50,775 bases of DNA from Peptococcaceae bacterium (GTDB taxonomy: Bacteria; Bacillota; Desulfitobacteriia; Desulfitobacteriales; Syntrophobotulaceae). The DNA lies in the NCBI GenBank assembly GCA_012839895.1, contig DUML01000062.1, positions 1-50,775 on the forward strand, read 5' to 3'. How positions within the stretch are numbered: position 1 is the first letter of the stretch; the number at the start of each line of letters is the position of its first letter. This document shows, one piece after another, positions 1 to 7,123 of this stretch. The position numbers and the translations under genes are program-made. The notes below the pieces were generated by a model. It had not been told where the DNA came from and did not search any database. It saw only the letters and a list, made by a program, of their open reading frames with translations.

Positions 1-60
1 CCCGCTTTCCTTTACACGTTTGACAGCCATTAACTTATACTCTTTATCAAAAGTTCTCAT
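1..60 (-). CDS. IS3-family transposase OrfA, N-terminal fragment (partial)
   Basis: Only the first 20 codons are in the window. They begin MRTFDKEYKLMAVKRVKESG, the basic, Lys/Arg-rich opening of the helix-turn-helix OrfA proteins of IS3-family elements, in which 'DKEFK...AV' is a recurrent pattern. The ATG at 58-60 is preceded by GGAGGTG at a good distance. The helix-turn-helix itself and the DDE-containing OrfB would lie left of the window. Function in the element would be terminal-repeat recognition. The assignment rests on a short stretch and the terminus just upstream. Confidence 0.55.
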   Translation of the reverse strand, partial: MRTFDKEYKLMAVKRVKESG

Positions 61-107
61 ATGGGACACCTCCGTGATTTTATTTTATCACACGTTCTGT
101 GTGTCCA
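1..107 (-). mobile_element. End of an IS3-type insertion sequence (truncated by window edge)
   Basis: The minus strand starts at about 107 with TGGACACACAG, a TG-beginning terminus like those of IS3-family elements. It is followed by a short untranslated stretch, a strong GGAGGTG ribosome site, and an ATG that opens a transposase-like reading frame running off the window at position 1. The other inverted repeat and target duplication lie outside, so family and exact boundary are inferred. Confidence 0.55.
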
Positions 108-152
108 TAAAATCGCGGTAAGGTCAAGCAATAATTTTTTCTATAAAGCTTT

Positions 153-285
153 TCAATAAAAAGAAATCTCGGAAATAGCTTTTATAACTTTATTGATTTC
201 TTGAATGGATTTTTGGGATTCATTTGCTGCCATTATACCTTCATTCATTTTCTTCATTCTGGGAAGACACTTTATCTTCCGCCAT
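153..285 (-). pseudogene. Methyl-accepting chemotaxis protein signalling-domain remnant
   Basis: On the minus strand, 257 to 153 reads MKKMNEG, then ESQKSIQEINKVIKAISEI, then SFY and a stop. This matches the helix just before the hairpin tip of the methyl-accepting chemotaxis signalling domain, where intact proteins continue 'AFQTNILALNAA'. The preceding segment (285 to 241, MAEDKVSSQNEENE) is in another frame, so there is at least one frameshift. The tip and everything after it are missing. The fragment ends about 45 bp from the insertion-sequence terminus, so IS-associated deletion is a likely cause. It is not expected to be functional. Confidence 0.5.
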
Positions 286-334
286 ACAAACACCTTCTTT
301 ATTCCTTCACCCTTAAAAACCTTCACAAAAATCT

Positions 335-1585
335 TTAACTTTTAAACATTCTCCCTTTCAATTGAGTATTTAACTCTATGCTTTTCCGGCTAAAAGTAAA
401 GGTTATGAGAATTGATACTACTAACAACCCAAAAGCAACCAAATAAGCCGAGTTATAGCTCTGGGTAGCGTCAAAAATAGCTGCCGCTGTCATTGGACCA
501 ATTATACCGGCAACACCCCAACCGGTAAATAGAACACTGTAGTTGGCGCCGACATTTTTCACGCCGTAGAAATCGACAACCGTGGCAGGATAAACGGAAA
601 AGGTAGCTCCGTAATTAAGCCCGGCTAAGGACACGCCAAATGCCAGCATGGCAACAGACTGATAAGAGCCGAATAAAAGCATATTTATGGCTTGCAGGGA
701 AAAAATGATGCGCATTAGATTAATTCTCCCAATCCTATCGGAAACCGTCCCTCCTAAAAATCTGCCCAAGGCATTAAAAATAGCTAGAAGAGCAACCAGT
801 AGATAACCGCCTTCCCAATTAACCTGAATCCTAGCAATATTCGCGGCATGGCCAATCATCATGAGTCCGGCTGATGATGAGAAAGCCAACATAAGCCAAA
901 GCTTATAAAAGTTGGCGGTTTTTAGCATGTCTTTAGTTGTTAAGTCTTTAGCAAAACCAACAGGTGTTTGCTGTTTTTTTTCGGTGCGGCTTTGGCTTGG
1001 TGCAATATAGCCTGCCGGCGGATTTCTTAAAAGCGAAGCAAAAATTAAACCTAATAACAAAACAGCAACGCCATTTATGATAAAAGAACGGGAAACCCCA
1101 ACGGCATTAAGCAAAACATTGGTTACCGGGGCAAAAAAGATGGACGAAGCTCCTACTCCGGCAACCACAATCCCGGTTACAAATCCCTTCTTCTCGGGCG
1201 GAAACCACTTAACGGCAGGCGGCATTGTCGAGATGCTTCCGATACCAATACCGGCACCGGTAAGCACACCGAAGCTAATTAGCATTAATAACGGGTTAGT
1301 GGCAAAACCGGAAAGTATTAGACCCACACCCATTAATGTTGCCGAAAAAGTCGCCGTAAACCTTGGCCCTTTAGTATCCTGCAGCCTGCCAAAAATCATC
1401 ATAAAGATAACAAAGGAGATAGTAGCCATAGTATAGGGGAGCGATGCTTCTTTACTGCTCCAATGGAAATCAGTTATTAAAGCCTTGCTGAGAATGCTCC
1501 AAATATAGAGAATTCCGGTAAGAAAGTTTAGGCCGGCTGCCGCCCATAGTACAGTCAATGCTCTGGTTTTGGACTTTTCTTTCAT
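335..1585 (-). CDS. OFA-family MFS transporter (oxalate/formate antiporter-like)
   Basis: A 416-residue major facilitator protein with about 12 hydrophobic segments. The loop after helix 2 reads GRLQDTKGPR, the form of MFS motif A typical of the oxalate:formate antiporter (OFA) family, and the second half repeats it as GGTVSDRIGR. Length is normal for the family. The ATG has AAGGAGG eight bases upstream. It is the last gene of a minus-strand series with an AAHS carrier, a ferredoxin and a molybdoenzyme. OFA carriers move small carboxylates such as oxalate, formate or lactate, so an organic acid is a reasonable substrate class, but the actual substrate cannot be read from sequence. Confidence 0.85.
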   Translation of the reverse strand: MKEKSKTRALTVLWAAAGLNFLTGILYIWSILSKALITDFHWSSKEASLPYTMATISFVIFMMIFGRLQDTKGPRFTATFSATLMGVGLILSGFATNPLLMLISFGVLTGAGIGIGSISTMPPAVKWFPPEKKGFVTGIVVAGVGASSIFFAPVTNVLLNAVGVSRSFIINGVAVLLLGLIFASLLRNPPAGYIAPSQSRTEKKQQTPVGFAKDLTTKDMLKTANFYKLWLMLAFSSSAGLMMIGHAANIARIQVNWEGGYLLVALLAIFNALGRFLGGTVSDRIGRINLMRIIFSLQAINMLLFGSYQSVAMLAFGVSLAGLNYGATFSVYPATVVDFYGVKNVGANYSVLFTGWGVAGIIGPMTAAAIFDATQSYNSAYLVAFGLLVVSILITFTFSRKSIELNTQLKGRMFKS

Positions 1586-1662
1586 ATTTTCCTCCTTAAA
1601 TTTTTAACATCATTCCTGTTCCTCATAAAATCATCTAGGCCGAAAGCCAATAGCTTGAAATG

Positions 1663-1698
1663 AAAGACCGGGGCGCCCACATGAGCACTCCGATCTTT
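1663..1698 (-). other. Long intercistronic stem-loop between the two MFS genes
   Basis: AAAGACCGGGGC pairs with the run ending GATCTTT across an arm of about 15 pairs containing a single A.C mismatch. On the minus strand no T-run follows, so it may protect or process the transcript between the two carrier genes. On the plus strand five Ts follow it, which would suit a terminator for antisense transcription. Confidence 0.5.
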
Positions 1699-1770
1699 TT
1701 CCAAGACAAATCAGCGATAAAAAATTATTAGCCCACTACAACCTTAACTAATCTCCTAGCCTGAAAATAC

Positions 1771-3132
1771 CTAGCCCGCAAGTTTGGCCTTTTCTTCGGC
1801 CAGCTGGTCCAGCGACTTACCTTTAGTCTCTCTCTTAACAAACAGAATAGCAGCAACGGCTCCGATAAGTGAAGGAATGACATAGAATAAGAAAGACATT
1901 GAATACCCAAGGCCCATACCAATGACCGCACCGGCAACAATAGGTGCACTTGCTCCTCCTAGCCGGCCAAAAGCTTGACACCAGGCAACACCGGTATTTC
2001 TGAATTCAGTTGGGTAACCCTCGGCCATCAGAGGCTGGACGGCAGTGATGGCATAGTTAATAGCAAAGCCCATAAAGATGTTCGCAGCGAGAATAGCGGT
2101 AAAATTACTGCCGACAAAAGCTACAAGGACTACAGCACCCGCTGCAATAAAATAACTCATAATCAGGTTCTTTCTCCGTCCAATTATTTCAGCCACAAAT
2201 CCGGTCGAGCAGTTCGCTATAACGGCAGCGGCATTTTGCGCGATCGCCAGACCATAGGCGGAGCTTAAAGCAAAACCTTTTTCCAGCATAATAGAAGGCA
2301 GCCAGGCGTTAATACCGTAAACAGTAAAGCAACCGCAGAAGTAGGTAATCCATACACCGGCTGTAACTGTCCGATAATCTTTTGTAAACAATGCTTTGGG
2401 TCCAACAACTTTGGCTTTAGGCGGAACGGTTAAGAGCGTAGGATCGTAATCAGTTTTGGTCCCTTTGGCAATTTGCTCAATATATTGCAAAGTTTCGACA
2501 GCTTCCCTGTTGCGCCCCTTATTGGCGAACCAATAAGCAGTTTCGTGCATTCTGAAGAATAAGAAACAAGCATAAAGGAAAGGTATACCACCGATCAAAT
2601 AACATAACCGCCAGCCGAAGGCAGGAACAACAGCAGTTGCTACTAAACCGGCCGTAACCCAGCCTACAATCATCCAGGCCATCCCGAAGGTAATAAACAA
2701 AGCTCGGCGATTAGTAGGTGTAGACTCGGAAAAATAAGTGGTTACTACAGGGATGCAAGCACCTAAACCAATACCTGCTAAGACCCGGAAAACTGCAAAG
2801 AAAACAAAACTAGGAGCAAAATAAATTGGTATAGTAAGCAAGGCATAAAGAGCGATTGATCCTGTTAAAGTTTTCTTACGCCCTATCTTATCGGAAATAA
2901 TACCAGAAATTGCTCCCCCTAGGATCAAACCGAAGAGGCTCCAAGAAGACAAACTGCCTGTTTGAACTGCGTTTAAAGCCCATTCGGCCTTTATTTGCGG
3001 CATGGTATAAGACACGATCATATAATCATAGCCGTCAAAGACCATCGCAAAACCAAGGAAGAAAAACATGCGCCAAGTAAATTTATTGACTCCGAAGGAG
3101 TCAATTACTTCGGAAACGCTATATTTCCTCAC
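1771..3132 (-). CDS. AAHS-family MFS transporter (aromatic acid:H+ symporter-like)
   Basis: A 12-helix major facilitator protein of about 453 residues. The first helix carries FDGYD, the acidic motif characteristic of the aromatic acid:H+ symporter family (PcaK, BenK). The loop after helix 2 is SDKIGRKKT (motif A), and helix 5 ends in the sugar/acid-porter-like PTNRR. The frame is open to a TTG at 3150, but AAGGAGG lies inside that extension and sits eight bases before GTG at 3132, so GTG is taken as the start. It probably imports an aromatic or hydroxyaromatic acid for the neighbouring molybdoenzyme. That substrate is inferred from family and context only. Confidence 0.82.
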   Translation of the reverse strand: MRKYSVSEVIDSFGVNKFTWRMFFFLGFAMVFDGYDYMIVSYTMPQIKAEWALNAVQTGSLSSWSLFGLILGGAISGIISDKIGRKKTLTGSIALYALLTIPIYFAPSFVFFAVFRVLAGIGLGACIPVVTTYFSESTPTNRRALFITFGMAWMIVGWVTAGLVATAVVPAFGWRLCYLIGGIPFLYACFLFFRMHETAYWFANKGRNREAVETLQYIEQIAKGTKTDYDPTLLTVPPKAKVVGPKALFTKDYRTVTAGVWITYFCGCFTVYGINAWLPSIMLEKGFALSSAYGLAIAQNAAAVIANCSTGFVAEIIGRRKNLIMSYFIAAGAVVLVAFVGSNFTAILAANIFMGFAINYAITAVQPLMAEGYPTEFRNTGVAWCQAFGRLGGASAPIVAGAVIGMGLGYSMSFLFYVIPSLIGAVAAILFVKRETKGKSLDQLAEEKAKLAG

Positions 3133-3213
3133 TTTTAATTCCTCCTTCAATATGTTAAACTATTATCTTAGCTATATCTTATAAATAAAAACGTCCCTCA
3201 TAATTTTTTAAAA

Positions 3214-3249
3214 AGGCAACCCTTTTATTTTCTTTCTATTGGGTTGCCT
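3214..3249 (-). terminator. Rho-independent terminator or attenuator upstream of the AAHS carrier
   Basis: AGGCAACCC pairs perfectly with GGGTTGCCT across an 18-base loop. On the minus strand the stem is followed by TTTTTAAAAAATT. It would end, or attenuate, transcription coming from the molybdoenzyme genes before the two carrier genes. Confidence 0.75.
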
Positions 3250-3440
3250 CCCTTTACTTTTGCTTACAAGCTTGCTGTCTGAGGCGTTTTTCCTCTTTTT
3301 AATACATTAATAGAACCGAACCATGAATCATTTCTTAATTAGAATTAAGAATTTGAATTAAGAGGGAATTGTAGGAATTCACCTCAGGTTTGACTCACAA
3401 GCTTGAAAAAATAATAACTGCCGCACTTATATTCCCAAAA

Positions 3441-3605
3441 CTACTCTTCTTTTTTCGCTTCTTCACCTCCGGTTGAATCTATTCCGGTTAAATCTGTCCC
3501 ACAGTGAGGACATTTTTTTTGCTTAACTCCGCCAACTACGGGTATTTTCTTTTTGCAATTGGGGCATTCTATTGGCTTGGCTGCAGAAGTCGGTCTAAAA
3601 CACAT
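3441..3605 (-). CDS. Small zinc-ribbon protein (54 aa)
   Basis: A 54-residue frame beginning MCFRPTSAAKPIECPNC and ending in an acidic tail (GGEEAKKEE). Two Cys pairs, CPNC and CPHCG, about 18 residues apart form a typical rubredoxin-like zinc ribbon. GGGAGGT lies eight bases before the ATG, and the gene starts 15 bases after the stop of the 74-residue gene upstream, so they are cotranscribed. Its place behind the ferredoxin and molybdoenzyme genes suggests an accessory role, for example metal handling or a protein contact, but no function is known to me. Translation signal and Cys spacing make it very likely a real gene. Confidence 0.7.
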   Translation of the reverse strand: MCFRPTSAAKPIECPNCKKKIPVVGGVKQKKCPHCGTDLTGIDSTGGEEAKKEE

Positions 3606-3619
3606 AGATGTACCTCCCG

Positions 3620-3844
3620 TTAATCCAGCTTTTCATTCCCGCTGCGCTGGGTAGTCCGATAACCCTTCATTGGCTTACGCATAAATTTATTACCGACATA
3701 GTAAAAGCCAATTCTAGCCAGCTCTTCTTTATAAACACCTAAATCACTTTGAATTTGGTTAAAACTTTTCCCCGCTGAAGCCTCTGCATTTAGAAAGTTG
3801 AACTTTTCATCATCGCTTAACTTTAAAAACTCTTCTCTATCCAT
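3620..3844 (-). CDS. Small HTH-like protein of unknown function (74 aa)
   Basis: A 74-residue soluble, charged protein. The stretch from about residue 13 to 45 (FLNAEASAGKSFNQIQSDLG) has the look of a short helix-turn-helix found in small clostridial proteins ('LN...GKS...I...G'). The tail is basic (KFMRKPMKGYR). GAGGAGG precedes the ATG. It lies between the ferredoxin gene, separated by 110 bases holding a strong stem-loop, and the zinc-ribbon gene. It could bind nucleic acid or act as a small regulator of the cluster. I do not recognise a named family. Confidence 0.6.
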   Translation of the reverse strand: MDREEFLKLSDDEKFNFLNAEASAGKSFNQIQSDLGVYKEELARIGFYYVGNKFMRKPMKGYRTTQRSGNEKLD

Positions 3845-3884
3845 AGCGATCCTCCTCTAATTCATCCTGAAATTTAAGAGGTTG

Positions 3885-3914
3885 GGATGTCACTCCCCCA
3901 TGGGAGTGGCATCC
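3885..3914 (-). other. Intercistronic stem-loop after the ferredoxin gene
   Basis: GGATGTCACTCCC pairs with GGGAGTGGCATCC (13 pairs, one G-T wobble) around a CCAT loop. No T-run follows on the minus strand. It is more likely an RNA processing or stabilising hairpin, setting different levels for the enzyme genes and the small genes behind them, than a terminator. Confidence 0.5.
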
Positions 3915-3954
3915 ATGATCATTAAGGTAACCTTGAGCTGTTTAAGGCATAGTC

Positions 3955-4290
3955 TTAGGGAACAAATAATGCTGCTCTCTTACCTTTAGCGGCTAATTTT
4001 TTGGCCAGCTCTTCAACCGGTCCATACTCCATAGCTTGCCCTAAGCAGTGGTGAACGCAAGATGGTTTTTTGCCTTGAGCTACCCGCTCTTCACAAAGAT
4101 TGCAAAGTTGAGTCGGGACAGGCACATATTCCCATTGCCATTTTTCATCACTGATTTGCCAAGGGCCTACTTGCGTCAGCTTAATTCCCCATTGGCCATG
4201 GGGTAAATTAAGTTCATACTTGCAAGCCACTTCGCAACTATGGCAGCCTGTGCAAAATTCATAGTCTATCAACAAACCGTTAGTTGACAT
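3955..4290 (-). CDS. Two-cluster 4Fe-4S ferredoxin subunit of the molybdoenzyme
   Basis: A 111-residue electron-transfer protein with eight Cys in two ferredoxin sets: CTGCHSCEVAC near residues 13-23, and CNLC followed by CVHHC near residues 63-82. This is the first half of the DmsB/PhsB-type iron-sulfur subunit; those usually have four clusters and about 190 residues, so this is a minimal version. The start has GGAGGG upstream and follows the molybdoenzyme stop by 48 bases, so the two probably form a cytoplasmic heterodimer. No membrane-anchor subunit follows, which argues against direct quinone coupling. Confidence 0.88.
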   Translation of the reverse strand: MSTNGLLIDYEFCTGCHSCEVACKYELNLPHGQWGIKLTQVGPWQISDEKWQWEYVPVPTQLCNLCEERVAQGKKPSCVHHCLGQAMEYGPVEELAKKLAAKGKRAALFVP

Positions 4291-4338
4291 TTTTTTCCCT
4301 CCAGTCGTATTTTTGGTTCTAGCTTATACTCATATCTC

Positions 4339-6579
4339 CTAGTCTTCGGCTTTGTAAACTTTGCAGATCATTTGTTTTAACGGAGCACCAAAACCAAGCT
4401 TGCCAATGTGTTTATGCGGCACCATAGTGTTGATATTGGATTCCCATACTCCAAATAAGCTTGGCTCTTCTCCGTCTTTCTCCGGATACCACCAGCCATG
4501 TGTAGCGTGAACGACTTTCGGGTGAATAGTTGGAGTTAGATGCGCTCTTTCTTTAGCCTTGCCAAACATATTTTCCATGTATACCCAATCGCCTTCTTTG
4601 ATACCGAGTTGTGCAGCAGTTTCAGGATGTATTTCCATAATAGGATCAGGTGTAATTTCTCTTAAAGTGGAAATCTGTCTATGCTCGGAATGGAAAGAAG
4701 TAAAGGTACGGGCACCTGTAGTCAGGATAAACGGATATTCCTTAAAGAGTTCCGGAGTGCTGACAGGGCTATAGGGAGGCTCTTTATAGTACGGTAACGG
4801 ATCTTCACCCCAAGCGTCAAAGAGTGTAGAGCAGAGTTCTACTTTTCCTGTCACGGTGTTGAATCCAGGCTCTCCGTCAAAGCGTAGCAGACCTTTTTCA
4901 TATTTCTTATAAGTGTACTCAGGCTGATATACTCCTCTTTCTCTTAATTCGTTAAAGTCAAATCCCCACTCCGGTTTAAGTTGATCGCTAAAGAATTCTT
5001 CAGCCGTATTCCAAGGCCAATTTTCAGGATTGAGCCGTTTGCCAAGTTCAATGCAAACTTCAATATCAGATTTACATTCACCAACTTCCAGCGCTTTATT
5101 AATTGCACCGGCAAAGATTGCGTTGCGGCCAAAGTGAGTGAGGACAATACCGTCATGCTCAGCAAAGGTGGAAACCGGCAGGAAGATATCTGCAAAAGCC
5201 ATTGCTGTCGGAGTCATGAACAAATCCTGAACTACTACGAATTCTAAGTTCTGCAAAGCTTTATACCATCTTTGCGGTGCGGCGGTGTTGGTAGGTGTGA
5301 TTGGCTGAGAACTATTAAACCAACCCATGCGGAGTTTATAAGGTTTACCGGTTTCTAAAGTATCTAAAGTCTCATCCGGGTGAGTCGTTGCCATAGCCGT
5401 ACTTAAAGCAGGCCATTGTTCAGCGCCAATTCTCTTCAGCCAAAGTTCATCCGACAATTGGCTACGGGTTTCCATACGCCACTTACCAAGTAACGCAGCC
5501 GGCGGACCTAAGGTAATGCCTCCAGGCACATCAAGGTTTCCGGTAATTGCACCGATTGCAAGTATGCTGTGACCGAGCTGGACACCGTTCGGGTTGGTGT
5601 CAACGGCCAGACCCCATTGAATGGCTGTAGGTTTATTTGTAGCAATAAGCCGAGCAGCTTCAATAATTTTTTCTTTGGGTACCCAGGTAATACTAGCTAC
5701 TTTCTCGGGCGGATATTCTTGAACGCGTTTTTTGAATTCTTCGAAACCATAGCACCATTTTTCGACGAATTCATGATCATACAGATCTTCATTAATAATG
5801 ACATTAAGGAGGCCAAGAGCCAAAGCAGTGTCTGTACCGGGTCTTAGTTGCAGAGTCATGTTGCCTTCTCTGGTGCTTAACCAGGTAATTCTGGGATCGA
5901 CGTGTATAAATCTGGTACCTCTCTTATACAAATCGATTAAAGAGTGCCCAAAGAAACCGTCCGGGTTGGACATTAGCGGCATTTTACCCCAAAGTACAAC
6001 ATATTTAGGAGGTGTATAATTAGGGTTATCATAACGATCCGGGAAATAACCTGCAAAGTCGATTTCCGGATAACCTGCTCCCAAGATATAGTCAGTAATG
6101 GAACAGCGAGGTCCATAGCAAGACCAACCGCTAAGTGAATAACAAACGTTAGGAGTTCCTAGGGATGAGAAACCAAGGGGATAATAATACAGGCAGGCTT
6201 GACGGCCTGTTCCGCCAAAGACAATAATTGACTCGGCACCATAGTTTTCTTTATAATATTTCACTTTTTCCACAATGATGTCTAAGGCTTCATCCCAAGA
6301 AATCCTTTGCCATTTATTTTCCCCTCTTTTGCCAACGCGCTTCATGGGATAGATAATTCTTTGGGGATGATGCACATACTCCGGCAAGCACAAACATCTT
6401 GGGCATAACCTTCCTTGAGTGATAGGATGCTCTTCATCTCCCTCAACTTTTACCAACCTGCCGTTTTTAATGTATAATTTCATACCGCAGCCGACAGGGT
6501 GGTCTCCAGGGGGCGACCAGCCACAGGTTCTCACAACTAGAGTCCCATCATCAAGTTGTTTTTTCCATTCTCTTTCCAT
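4339..6579 (-). CDS. Molybdopterin oxidoreductase (DMSO-reductase superfamily), substrate unknown
   Basis: A 746-residue catalytic subunit with the full fold: N-terminal Fe-S domain, bis-MGD-binding body, and C-terminal dinucleotide-binding domain with EIHPETAAQLGI. The likely Mo ligand is Cys154 in WSCYGPR. The N-terminal cluster motif is unusual: Cys19, then His27 and Cys31, then Cys59 with Cys62, instead of the common C-x2-C-x3-C-x27-C. There is no Tat signal, so it is cytoplasmic. The middle (NEDLYDHEFVEKWCYGFEE) resembles acetylene hydratase and the transhydroxylase/thiosulfate-reductase branches. The aromatic-acid carrier and aldehyde dehydrogenase nearby favour a hydroxyaromatic or related substrate, but this is inference. 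AAGGAGAGG precedes the ATG, and a sigma-54 promoter lies about 190 bases upstream. Confidence 0.88.
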   Translation of the reverse strand: MEREWKKQLDDGTLVVRTCGWSPPGDHPVGCGMKLYIKNGRLVKVEGDEEHPITQGRLCPRCLCLPEYVHHPQRIIYPMKRVGKRGENKWQRISWDEALDIIVEKVKYYKENYGAESIIVFGGTGRQACLYYYPLGFSSLGTPNVCYSLSGWSCYGPRCSITDYILGAGYPEIDFAGYFPDRYDNPNYTPPKYVVLWGKMPLMSNPDGFFGHSLIDLYKRGTRFIHVDPRITWLSTREGNMTLQLRPGTDTALALGLLNVIINEDLYDHEFVEKWCYGFEEFKKRVQEYPPEKVASITWVPKEKIIEAARLIATNKPTAIQWGLAVDTNPNGVQLGHSILAIGAITGNLDVPGGITLGPPAALLGKWRMETRSQLSDELWLKRIGAEQWPALSTAMATTHPDETLDTLETGKPYKLRMGWFNSSQPITPTNTAAPQRWYKALQNLEFVVVQDLFMTPTAMAFADIFLPVSTFAEHDGIVLTHFGRNAIFAGAINKALEVGECKSDIEVCIELGKRLNPENWPWNTAEEFFSDQLKPEWGFDFNELRERGVYQPEYTYKKYEKGLLRFDGEPGFNTVTGKVELCSTLFDAWGEDPLPYYKEPPYSPVSTPELFKEYPFILTTGARTFTSFHSEHRQISTLREITPDPIMEIHPETAAQLGIKEGDWVYMENMFGKAKERAHLTPTIHPKVVHATHGWWYPEKDGEEPSLFGVWESNINTMVPHKHIGKLGFGAPLKQMICKVYKAED

Positions 6580-6777
6580 GACTACCTCTCCTTTTTCAAG
6601 AATAAGCTTACAACCTCATAGTAAACGATTGGGTTTTGCTTGTTGAAGTTTCCGCAGACACCTCCTTGCTAAGGCTTTTGTTTCCACCTACCTTTCAAGT
6701 TCTGGCAATTGTGAAAAGTGGTATTTAGATAGGTGTAGTGTTTAAAGATTCGGATAATTACTTGTACAATTTACTAT

Positions 6778-6793
6778 TGCATTTATCGTGCCT
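6778..6793 (-). promoter_or_regulatory. Sigma-54 (-24/-12) promoter for the molybdoenzyme genes
   Basis: The minus strand reads AGGCACGATAAATGCA. It matches TGGCACG-N4-TTGCW at 10 of 12 fixed positions, including the invariant GG and GC at the correct 12-base distance. It points at the molybdoenzyme start, about 190 bases downstream. A weaker second match, TGACAC-N5-TTGCA, lies at 6961-6975. The rest of the 6580-7020 gap is AT-rich and would hold the activator's upstream sites. Confidence 0.6.
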
Positions 6794-7022
6794 GCTTGAT
6801 TGCTAGATTAAAAAATGGCTTATTATCAAGCTTTTTTAGGAGAGATAGCTTATATGTCTATTAAGTATTAATCTCATTATAGGATGGGAAAACGGGCTGT
6901 ATTTTTGAAAAAAAGTGAAATTTGCATGCGAAATTATTTAGACGCCTATATTCCTATTTTGCAATCAATGTGTCATTTTCGGAACTGTGAAAAGCCACTA
7001 AACTAATAATTCAAAAAAATTA

Positions 7023-7061
7023 AAGCTGATTTTACCTTTAAAAAAAGACAAAAATCAGCTT
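7023..7061 (-). terminator. Terminator after the sigma-54 activator gene
   Basis: AAGCTGATTTT pairs with AAAATCAGCTT over 11 perfect base pairs. On the minus strand TTTAATTTTTTT follows. It separates the activator transcript from the molybdoenzyme promoter. Confidence 0.8.
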
Positions 7062-7123
7062 GATTTATCTCGTTTTGTTATCTGAATATCCCTTTATTCT
7101 GATAATTTTTAGTACTCTATATA

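Noticed and set aside
6961-6976. Second sigma-54 match (TGACAC-N5-TTGCA) upstream of the molybdoenzyme
   Set aside because: The nearly invariant GG of the -24 element is GA; the site at 6778-6793 is better and closer to the gene.
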